Shown here piece by piece: positions 8,355-15,150 of a stretch of DNA of 45,597 nucleotides. Positions within the stretch are counted from its first letter, which is position 1; each line of letters starts with the position of its first letter. Source of the DNA: an uncultured Lachnospiraceae bacterium (lineage in GTDB: Bacteria > Bacillota > Clostridia > Lachnospirales > Lachnospiraceae); contig CANOKL010000034.1 of the NCBI GenBank assembly GCA_947566645.1, positions 1 through 45,597 on the forward strand. The letters are read 5' to 3'. The notes under the pieces were generated by a model. It worked only from the letters and a program-made list of their open reading frames with translations. It was not told the origin of the DNA and did not search any database. The position numbers and the translations under genes are program-made.

Positions 8355-8366
8355 TATTAATTTCTC

Positions 8367-9071
8367 CTATCTTGCATTTGTTTGAGCATAACTGCGCTCC
8401 CCAAATATACCTGTCCCCACTCGTACCATAGTTGCTCCCTCTTCGACAGCTACCTGGTAGTCGTTAGTCATACCCATCGACAGCACACTCATATTAGTAT
8501 TATGTGCGTTTTTCTTTGCAATGTCAACAGATAATTTTTTTAAATAGGCGAAAATTGGTCTGTTCTCTTCCGGATCCGATACAAAAGGAGCAATTGTCAT
8601 GAGCCCTTCTACCCTTAAATGGGCAAATTCCGAAACCTTGTCTACAAATTCCGAAACCTCCTCCGGCATCAGTCCGAATTTGCTTTCCTCTCTGGCAACA
8701 TTGACCTCAATCAGGATTCTTGCAACCGTATTTTGCTTTGCAGCCTCTTTATCAATTGCTTCGGCAAGGCGCAGGGAATCCACGGAATGAATCAGCGCTG
8801 CCTTCCCGATGATATATTTTATCTTATTTCTCTGGAGATGCCCGATCAGATGCCACTCAATATCTTCTGGAAGTGCATCATATTTTTCTACAAGCTCCTG
8901 AACCTTATTTTCCCCAAACACACGCACACCCAGGCCGTAGGCTTCTTCCAGCATGCTTACCGGTTTGGTTTTGCTGACTGCAATCAGGGTTACCTCCTCT
9001 CTGGAACGTCCGCTCCGCTCACAGGCCTTTCTAATCTCTTCTTCCACATGATCAAGATTTTCTTTTAACAT
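8367..9071 (-). CDS. yggS: YggS/YlmE family PLP homeostasis protein
   Basis: Monomeric alanine-racemase-fold protein that carries PLP but has no known catalytic reaction; it keeps the PLP and amino-acid pools balanced. The PLP lysine is K34 in LIAVSKTKP. The motifs HLIGHLQRNK (residues 76-85) and LSMGMTNDYQVAVEEGATMVRVG near the C-terminus are diagnostic. Length 234 is normal. AAAGGAG lies ten bases before the ATG, and sepF follows after 12 bases. Confidence 0.95.
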   Translation of the reverse strand: MLKENLDHVEEEIRKACERSGRSREEVTLIAVSKTKPVSMLEEAYGLGVRVFGENKVQELVEKYDALPEDIEWHLIGHLQRNKIKYIIGKAALIHSVDSLRLAEAIDKEAAKQNTVARILIEVNVAREESKFGLMPEEVSEFVDKVSEFAHLRVEGLMTIAPFVSDPEENRPIFAYLKKLSVDIAKKNAHNTNMSVLSMGMTNDYQVAVEEGATMVRVGTGIFGERSYAQTNAR

Positions 9072-9094
9072 CTTTCTTTCACTCCTTTTCTCAA

Positions 9095-9126
9095 AACAGT
9101 AACTGCGAAGGTACTGGGCAGTTTAC
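9095..9126 (-). other. Hairpin between hlyD-like gene and yggS
   Basis: Minus-strand GTAAACTG and CAGTTACTG flank about 13 bases directly after the hlyD-like stop. It contains the GTTACTGTT motif seen in other intergenic hairpins in this window. Confidence 0.35.
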
Positions 9127-10506
9127 CTAAAACACAACATCATTTTCCCGGACATCGTTTCCAACCAGCGCAATATGGTCATAATTTGCAAGCCCGTAAT
9201 TACTTCCGGCTTCCACGATATAGTACTCGTCACTTTCACACAAAATGCTGACTTCCCGGAACATGGCATAGCCTTTATTGATATTATATACTCCCTTCAG
9301 GGATTTCTTTTCCCGGAGTCTTAAGGTTTCATCTGAATCTGTCTTCTTAAGCAGGGCATTCTCCGGGAATACGTCTGGGTCCAGGTAAACCTGGCCTGTT
9401 TCATTATCCCGGTAATAGATGTCTGTCTTTTGAAAATGGGCATCTCCACTGTCTTTTGCAACCAGAACGCCCGTTTCCTTGCTGTCCCCGCCCTGGGTCA
9501 GGTAAGCATCCGGAACAACATAAAAGTCCTTCTTTACAACAGAGGACTTGGGTATCTTCAGTCCTGATTCGTCCTCCAGGATGAGCTCTATATCCAAAAA
9601 ACGGTCCTCTGCATATCTGACCATGGAGGAAGTAAATGTGAGGAATCCAAGATTCCCATCCTCTGTATTATAGACGGCAAAGTCTGCAGTTCCTGTTTCA
9701 TGATCCTTTAAGAACTGTACCCGTATCTGTTCTGTGCCGGTCAGCTGCTGTGCTGTCTCATCATCCAGCTCAATTGCCAGAGACCATGTATCGTCTGTAA
9801 TCACCTTGTAGACAGGATCACCTGGCTTTACCATAGAATTATTTTCTGCATCAGACGGTTCATATTTCCGGTTGGAGATCATCTCGCAGGTCACATCGCC
9901 TGCAGTGATGTTCTCATACCCATCTGTAGAATAGATGACAACCCCGGGCTCCCCGGCCCGATATCCCGTTACATCCTTCTGATCTGAGGACAGCAGCTCT
10001 TTCAGCCTTGTCTGCCGGCTCTGGTTCGACCGGTTCTCCAGTATAAAGCCCAGATTGTCCTTTAAGGTATACACATCGGAAAAACGTCCCTCCTGGAAGT
10101 TCTCTACAAAATCCTGCGTTCTGATAAGAAGTGCTTCCTCTTCCTCAGGGGAAAGCTCTGCGGATTCTTTTCCCCCGTCTGATGAAAAATCAAGCTTTTG
10201 CGAAGAAAGAGAATAGACATACGTCTTTGCGCCCACCTTGCTTCCCTCGGGCGCAAAATAATTCACATACCCTTCTGCCTCTGCCGGAATAACTGTTTCA
10301 CTGCGTATAATCAGACCTGTATAGGCATTATCCTTTAAAATACTTCCTTCCCGGACCTCATATGCCGTGACATGGGATCCGGTCAGATACAGAAGAACTG
10401 TAATCACAAGATAAATAAATACAACACCGAAGATTACAACACCAATATTAAGATTCCATTTTTTTCTTCGAAATGCGGTTACATTCGTCGTTTTTTTCTT
10501 AGCCAA
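9127..10506 (-). CDS. HlyD-like membrane-anchored adaptor protein
   Basis: Protein of 459 residues with one N-terminal membrane helix (about 20-42, NIGVVIFGVVFIYLVITVLL) and a long outside part. The start of the outer region, TAYEVREGSILKDNAYTGLIIRSETVIPAEAEGYVNYF, is a barrel-sandwich/biotinyl-like motif of HlyD adaptors. No partner transporter or outer membrane exists in the neighbourhood, so a role in the envelope or at the septum is more likely than export. The TTG start follows GGAG at eight bases. It heads the yggS-sepF-ylmH-lspA-rluD cluster. Confidence 0.75.
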   Translation of the reverse strand: MAKKKTTNVTAFRRKKWNLNIGVVIFGVVFIYLVITVLLYLTGSHVTAYEVREGSILKDNAYTGLIIRSETVIPAEAEGYVNYFAPEGSKVGAKTYVYSLSSQKLDFSSDGGKESAELSPEEEEALLIRTQDFVENFQEGRFSDVYTLKDNLGFILENRSNQSRQTRLKELLSSDQKDVTGYRAGEPGVVIYSTDGYENITAGDVTCEMISNRKYEPSDAENNSMVKPGDPVYKVITDDTWSLAIELDDETAQQLTGTEQIRVQFLKDHETGTADFAVYNTEDGNLGFLTFTSSMVRYAEDRFLDIELILEDESGLKIPKSSVVKKDFYVVPDAYLTQGGDSKETGVLVAKDSGDAHFQKTDIYYRDNETGQVYLDPDVFPENALLKKTDSDETLRLREKKSLKGVYNINKGYAMFREVSILCESDEYYIVEAGSNYGLANYDHIALVGNDVRENDVVF

Positions 10507-10541
10507 CCTGCTTCTCCTTCTTCTGTCAGTGAGATGCTATG

Positions 10542-10568
10542 CCGTGTTCCTTTTTAGGAACACGGGCT
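10542..10568 (-). other. Leader hairpin of the hlyD-like operon
   Basis: CCGTGTTCC and GGAACACGG form a perfect 9-base stem around a TTTTTA loop (plus-strand reading), about 45 bases before the TTG start. No T-run follows on either strand, so it looks like a leader structure or operator, not a terminator. Confidence 0.5.
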
Positions 10569-10598
10569 GTATCCTCAAAAATTAAAAATTTTTTAATG

Positions 10599-10604
10599 TA
10601 TAAT
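10599..10604 (+). promoter_or_regulatory. -10 box of the DUF378 gene
   Basis: TATAAT lies about 44 bases before the DUF378 start in an AT-rich stretch; the -35 position is not consensus. Confidence 0.45.
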
Positions 10605-10647
10605 CTGCCTTCCTTAGGAAAATACTAGCACTAAAGGAGGGATGTAC

Positions 10648-10857
10648 ATGAAATGGTTCGATAACACTGCCCTGACCATTGTAATTATCGGCGCACTCAA
10701 CTGGCTGCTGGTCGGAATATTCCGTTTTGACCTTGTTGCTTTTCTGCTTGGTAATCTGTCATGGGTCTCACGTATTATATATACACTTGTCGGATTATGC
10801 GGTCTGTATCTCATCAGCCTGTACGGCAGAATTGATAACGTACCAGGTACTCAGTAA
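10648..10857 (+). CDS. DUF378 family small membrane protein
   Basis: 69-residue protein with two hydrophobic helices separated by a short loop. The segments ALTIVIIGALNWLLVGIFRFDL and IIYTLVGLCGLYLIS are the DUF378 signature (YuzA-like). The function is unknown. The ATG at 10648 is seven bases after AGGAGG; the ATG at 10642 is too close. It is an isolated plus-strand gene between two minus-strand operons. Confidence 0.85.
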   Translation: MKWFDNTALTIVIIGALNWLLVGIFRFDLVAFLLGNLSWVSRIIYTLVGLCGLYLISLYGRIDNVPGTQ

Positions 10858-10865
10858 ATAACAGG

Positions 10866-10889
10866 GGGTATCTCCATTTGGAGATACCC
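10866..10889. terminator. Bidirectional hairpin between DUF378 and dacF
   Basis: GGGTATCTCC and GGAGATACCC form a perfect 10-pair stem with loop ATTT between two convergent genes. There is no strong T-run on either side, so termination efficiency is uncertain. Confidence 0.6.
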
Positions 10890-10919
10890 TCGCTTCGCAG
10901 GGGCAGATCTGCTGAGTAG

Positions 10920-12032
10920 TTACATGGAATCAATCATTGCGGTCATCTCCTGATATAACAGCTCCTTTGTATCCGCCCCCATCACAATCGATATATAAGG
11001 ATTTTCTGCTTTATCCTGGTCAAGAAGAATCAGACAGTTTCCCGCCTCGCTGGTTGTTCCTGTCTTTCCCCCGATTACTGTTCCTCCCGTTGGAAGAGGT
11101 GCTTCACCGCTGGCATAATAATTCGTGGGCGCCAGCTCCATTTCACTCATATTCCCATCTGCCTCTGTAATATGTGCAGTATAGGAACCGGCACTGATCA
11201 TGTCCATAAACTCCTGATGTTTAATGCATTCGTTAAAAATCAGATATAAATCATAAGCCGTGGTATAATGCTCTTCATTGTGCAGACCATTGGAATTTAC
11301 AAAATGGCTGTTTGTTGCCATGAGCGCAGCTGCCTGTTCATTCATCATATCTGCAAAGGCTTCCATATTTCCGGCAATATGCTCTGCAATGGCAACCGCA
11401 TTGTCATTGCCGGAATAAAGTATCAGACCATAGAGTAAATCCCTGAGTGTAAGCTGATCCCCCGTTTTCAGCCCACAGGTCTGTTCATCTGCTGCAAAGC
11501 TTGATGCAGATGCATTCTCCGAAACCGTAACCATGTCATCAAGATTTCCCTGGTTAATCGCGACCAGGGCTGTCAGAATCTTTGTAGTACTTGCCGGGTA
11601 GAGACGGTCATGGATATTGTAGGAAAAGTCCACTTCTTTGTTATTCATATCAAACAATGCAGCAGCATGAATTCCGGATATCCGTTCGATCTGGTCTGAG
11701 GAAATATCTTCCGTAGCAACGCACAGCTCCTCTGCATAAAGGTTCTCTTCTCTGTAAATTCCCCTGTTATATTCTGCTGCTTCGAATTCTTCTGCCAGAT
11801 ACTCAGGCTTCGCGGATGACTGTTTGAAAAAGTATATTCCTGCGGATGCCAGACACAGTATGACCAGAACACATGCCAGACAGCCTGCCTGCCTCTTTTT
11901 CCGCCTTTTCTTCCTTTTTACTAATCTCTGATTCTGGTATCTTGTATTGCTGCCCCTGTTTTTATATGCGGTACTGTTCTTTTTTCTTGGTCTGCCTCTG
12001 TCAGTTCCTGGTTGTTTACCGGTACATTTCAC
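10920..12032 (-). CDS. dacF: D-alanyl-D-alanine carboxypeptidase (peptidase S11)
   Basis: Low-molecular-mass penicillin-binding protein that trims the terminal D-Ala of peptidoglycan stem peptides outside the membrane. In the longest frame the active-site motifs are S156-T-T-K159 (YPASTTK), S215-G-N217 and K331-T-G333. A very basic N-terminus precedes one membrane helix (about 58-76), as a signal anchor. The usual C-terminal membrane-binding domain is short or absent. The frame is open to a TTG at 12056; I favour the GTG at 12032 after GAGGAG, but spacing is not ideal. It overlaps or abuts mgsA. The choice of dacF over other S11 names is loose. Confidence 0.85.
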   Translation of the reverse strand: MKCTGKQPGTDRGRPRKKNSTAYKNRGSNTRYQNQRLVKRKKRRKKRQAGCLACVLVILCLASAGIYFFKQSSAKPEYLAEEFEAAEYNRGIYREENLYAEELCVATEDISSDQIERISGIHAAALFDMNNKEVDFSYNIHDRLYPASTTKILTALVAINQGNLDDMVTVSENASASSFAADEQTCGLKTGDQLTLRDLLYGLILYSGNDNAVAIAEHIAGNMEAFADMMNEQAAALMATNSHFVNSNGLHNEEHYTTAYDLYLIFNECIKHQEFMDMISAGSYTAHITEADGNMSEMELAPTNYYASGEAPLPTGGTVIGGKTGTTSEAGNCLILLDQDKAENPYISIVMGADTKELLYQEMTAMIDSM

Positions 12033-12411
12033 GCCAATCAAGATCTCCTCTGTCAATTGCTAAAATAACTAATTCTGCTGTGGCAAGGTTCGTTGCCATC
12101 GGGATGTTATATGTATCGCACAGGCGTATAACATCATTTACTTCTGGTTCATGAGGCTTGGGATCCATTGGTTCGCGAAGGAAGATAAGTGCATCAATAT
12201 CATTCTGTGCAATCTGTGCCCCAAGCTGCTGCTTTCCCCCAAGCGGCCCCGCCAGATATTTGTGAATGCTCAGGTTCGTCACCTCTTCGATGAGACGCCC
12301 TGTCGTTCCGGTTGCGTACAATTCATGCTTGCTTAAAATCCCACGGTACGCAATACAAAAATTCTGCATCAATGTCTTCTTCGAGTCATGCGCAATCAGA
12401 CCTATGTTCAT
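12016..12411 (-). CDS. mgsA: Methylglyoxal synthase homologue with altered active site
   Basis: 131 residues with the MgsA fold signature: LIAHDSKK (H8), LYATGTTGRLI, and ATNLATAELVI. Known enzymes turn dihydroxyacetone phosphate into methylglyoxal with a catalytic Asp in GGDQQ (Asp71 in E. coli). Here that motif reads GGKQQ, so the base is K60. Two further acidic positions are Glu instead of Asp (FLREP, E80; HEPE, E90). Classical activity is therefore doubtful and a sensing or scaffold role is possible. The ATG at 12411 has AAGGAG eight bases upstream. It lies between rodA and dacF at the end of the cell-shape operon. Confidence 0.85.
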   Translation of the reverse strand: MNIGLIAHDSKKTLMQNFCIAYRGILSKHELYATGTTGRLIEEVTNLSIHKYLAGPLGGKQQLGAQIAQNDIDALIFLREPMDPKPHEPEVNDVIRLCDTYNIPMATNLATAELVILAIDRGDLDWREMYR

Positions 12412-12423
12412 TTTTTTCACTCC

Positions 12424-13551
12424 TTATTGATATTTTTTCGGCTGCAGCCCTATATTTAATACAAATCCTATACCGATATAAAGACTCACGAGGGATGTAA
12501 GGCCATAACTTACAAATGGTAACGGAACACCTGTATTCGGGATCATATTTGTAGCAACTGCAATATTAATAAAGCTTTGGAAGCCAATGAGTCCTCCAAT
12601 TCCGCAGCAGATAATCCTTCCGGATATATCCTGCGCCCGGACTCCTATCAATATACATTGTATCACAATCAGTAATAATAAAGCAATAACTATACAGCTT
12701 CCGATAAAGCCTAATTCTTCCCCGATAATCGCAAAGATGAAATCTGTCTGGGGCTCCAGTATAAAATTACCGTTCTTAACCGATGTTGTCGTATTATTGT
12801 CAAGTCCCTTTCCCATAAGCTGTCCGGAACCGATCGCCATCTCCGAATTGTTCTGCTGGTATGCAGCATCGCTCATATGCTCCTCCGGGTTCAGAAATGC
12901 CAGTATACGCTCCTGCTGGTAGTCCTGAAGAAATGGCTGGTTCGGCTGTACTGCAATCACAAGAAAGATCAGCACCGACGGAATCAGTACCAGTATTACG
13001 GTCACAATAAAACGATAGCTTAATCCTCCCACATAAATCAGAAGACAGATCACAAGCGCCGTCAGAATTGTCGTGGAGAGGTTTGGCTCCGCCAGAATCA
13101 GGCTGAGCGGTATGCCCGCAAATATGGCATACTTTATAAGTGTCACAGGCTGATTTATAGTATCCTTGTGTTCCAGAATAAACCTGGAAAAAAACAGGAT
13201 CAGAAGAATCTTGGCAAGCTCGGAGGGCTGAAAGGTTGTGATGCCCAGATTAATCCACCTGGTTGCACCATTCACCTCCTGCCCGATTACAAGCACAAGC
13301 CCCAGGCTTCCTACTGCTGCAATATACACCAGCCAGTACATGTCAAGAACCCACACATAATCAATCAGTGATACGACCAGCATAATCAGAATGCCGGCGA
13401 CAACGCCAAATGTCTGCTTGTTCTGCAGGCTTTCCTTGGCGCTTCCCACCACAAGAATCCCAATGAATGAAAGCACTGTCACCAGTATGACAAGGCTGAA
13501 TCTGTAATCTCTTAATCTGTATGGTTTTGCTATAAATTTCGGTAATCTCAC
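12424..13551 (-). CDS. rodA: Rod-shape peptidoglycan polymerase RodA
   Basis: SEDS-family glycosyltransferase, 375 residues with about ten membrane helices. Motifs include GATRWINLGITTFQPSELAKI (residues 92-112), AEPNLSTTI and the C-terminal IPNTGVPLPFVSYGL typical of FtsW/RodA/SpoVE. The RodA assignment rests on the mre/mrd neighbourhood and the partner mrdA in the same operon. The GTG start overlaps the minE stop (GTGA) and has AGGAG seven bases upstream. Confidence 0.92.
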   Translation of the reverse strand: MRLPKFIAKPYRLRDYRFSLVILVTVLSFIGILVVGSAKESLQNKQTFGVVAGILIMLVVSLIDYVWVLDMYWLVYIAAVGSLGLVLVIGQEVNGATRWINLGITTFQPSELAKILLILFFSRFILEHKDTINQPVTLIKYAIFAGIPLSLILAEPNLSTTILTALVICLLIYVGGLSYRFIVTVILVLIPSVLIFLVIAVQPNQPFLQDYQQERILAFLNPEEHMSDAAYQQNNSEMAIGSGQLMGKGLDNNTTTSVKNGNFILEPQTDFIFAIIGEELGFIGSCIVIALLLLIVIQCILIGVRAQDISGRIICCGIGGLIGFQSFINIAVATNMIPNTGVPLPFVSYGLTSLVSLYIGIGFVLNIGLQPKKYQ

Positions 13552-13760
13552 GTTTCATCTCCTGCAAATGTAATAAGTATATGGGTCCTGCATATCTCCA
13601 CCCTGAAATTCTCTTCTGTAATCTCCATATATTTTGACAGGGAGGAAAATAGTTCTCTGCATATATTATCATAGTCACACGGTGCACAGCAGACCCGGTC
13701 TGACGTTACCAGTGTTTTCAGACGGCTCTTTGCAACCGCGACCGAAGACGTTTTCAACAT
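13548..13760 (-). CDS. minE: Cell division topological specificity factor MinE
   Basis: 70-residue partner that displaces MinC from MinD and drives the ATPase cycle. The N-terminal MinD-binding helix is SSVAVAKSRLKTLVTSDR and the C-terminal half forms the dimerisation beta domain. The ATG at 13760 follows AGGAGG at six bases; a longer frame from 13790 overlaps minD and has no such site. It is followed by rodA through a four-base overlap. Confidence 0.92.
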   Translation of the reverse strand: MLKTSSVAVAKSRLKTLVTSDRVCCAPCDYDNICRELFSSLSKYMEITEENFRVEICRTHILITFAGDET

Positions 13761-13770
13761 GGCGCGCCTC

Positions 13771-14562
13771 CTAATTTTTGCGGAAAGCATCGGTTAATCT
13801 TGCAAAGAAACCTCTGCCGGCATTCAGATCTGCAAAGGGAACCTCAGCCCCCATAATCCTTCTGCAGACATTCAGGTAAATCTTTCCGGCACTGGAATCA
13901 AGCCCGATCACAGGCTCTCCCTGGTTTGTTCCGATTACTACCTGCTCATCATCCGGAATGGCGCCGATCAGCGGAATGGACAGGATTTCCGTCACATCAT
14001 CCACTGTCATCATATCTCCTTTGCGCACCATATCCATACGGATCCGGTTGATAATCAGAGCCATGTCTCTGATATGGTTGCTCTCCAGAAGTCCGATGAT
14101 CCGGTCCGCATCGCGGATCGCAGATACTTCCGGAGTCGTTACGATAATTGCACGGTCAGCGCCTGCGATGGCGTTCTGAAAACCCTGTTCGATGCCTGCC
14201 GGGCAGTCCAGAAGTATGTAATCAAATTCTTCCTTAAGCTCCGAGGTAAGCTTCTTCATCTGCCCCGGAGAGATTGCCGTCTTGTCTCTTGTCTGGGCTG
14301 ACGGCAGAAGATACAGATTCTCATAACGCTTGTCCCTTATAAGAGCCTGTTTAAGGCGGCATGTCCCTTCTACTACATCAACCAGATTATATACAATCTG
14401 GTTTTCCAGTCCCATGACTACATCCAGGTTTCTAAGCCCCAGATCCGTATCAATTACAATTACCTTTTTTTCGAGCTGCGATAGTCCTGCTCCAATATTT
14501 GCTGTTGTTGTCGTCTTTCCGACTCCGCCTTTTCCTGATGTAATTACAATAACCTCGCCCAT
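13771..14562 (-). CDS. minD: Septum site-determining ATPase MinD
   Basis: ParA-type membrane ATPase that recruits MinC to the poles. The deviant Walker A is GKGGVGKTTT (residues 9-18), with DTDLGLRNLDVVMG after it and the Walker B-like DYILLDCPAG near 118-127. The C-terminal FFARLTDAFRKN is the amphipathic membrane-targeting helix. Length 263 is normal. AGGAGG precedes the ATG. Confidence 0.96.
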   Translation of the reverse strand: MGEVIVITSGKGGVGKTTTTANIGAGLSQLEKKVIVIDTDLGLRNLDVVMGLENQIVYNLVDVVEGTCRLKQALIRDKRYENLYLLPSAQTRDKTAISPGQMKKLTSELKEEFDYILLDCPAGIEQGFQNAIAGADRAIIVTTPEVSAIRDADRIIGLLESNHIRDMALIINRIRMDMVRKGDMMTVDDVTEILSIPLIGAIPDDEQVVIGTNQGEPVIGLDSSAGKIYLNVCRRIMGAEVPFADLNAGRGFFARLTDAFRKN

Positions 14563-15137
14563 GAATAACTTCCTCCTATAACTGGTTTTAACCTGATATC
14601 TCCGATTCGAAGTTGTTTCGGGCTCATGTAATGAGCCGCGATGACTGCCTCGTAATGTCCTCCTGCGCCTGCAATAACTGTACCGTAAACAGTTCCTGTT
14701 ACAACCACATTCCCTTTGGAAACAACCATTGCACCTTCCTCAATATCTCCGACAATTACGATACTTGTCTCAGATTCAAGAATCTGTCTTCCTCTCAGTG
14801 TACCTCTATAGAACATACCGTCTTTTGCATGGTGCGCTTCTTTGCTTTCTTCCAGCACTCTTTTCTGTATCTTTTCTGCGGAATCGCTTTTATCTATAAT
14901 ACATAGTATGTGTACCCCCGCCGCCTCTTCAATCGTGTCAACAACCTGAAGCTCCTCTTCTTCCGTAAAAGTCCGGCCGCAAAATTCAACCGTCATATCC
15001 GCATCTGCAAAAAAGTGTGCAGATGCCTCAAATTTTTCCTTTACTGCAAGAAGCAGTTCCTGGTACGGCAGATCTGCATCAAGATAAATCGTAATGCCGT
15101 ACCGGCTGCTCTTCATTCGAACAGGGTCCCTCACATA
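14544..15137 (-). CDS. minC: Septum site-determining protein MinC
   Basis: FtsZ assembly inhibitor. The N-terminal domain (about 1-80) is alpha/beta; the C-terminal beta-helix begins near GTLRGRQILESETSIVIVGDI and contains the regular turn repeats GNVVVTGTVYGTVIAGAGG. It overlaps minD by 19 bases. The GTG at 15137 is used because AAGGAAGAGG is upstream and mrdA stops at 15151; an ATG at 15116 is a second choice. Confidence 0.9.
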   Translation of the reverse strand, partial: YVRDPVRMKSSRYGITIYLDADLPYQELLLAVKEKFEASAHFFADADMTVEFCGRTFTEEEELQVVDTIEEAAGVHILCIIDKSDSAEKIQKRVLEESKEAHHAKDGMFYRGTLRGRQILESETSIVIVGDIEEGAMVVSKGNVVVTGTVYGTVIAGAGGHYEAVIAAHYMSPKQLRIGDIRLKPVIGGSYSWARLL

Positions 15138-15150
15138 GCCTCTTCCTTTC

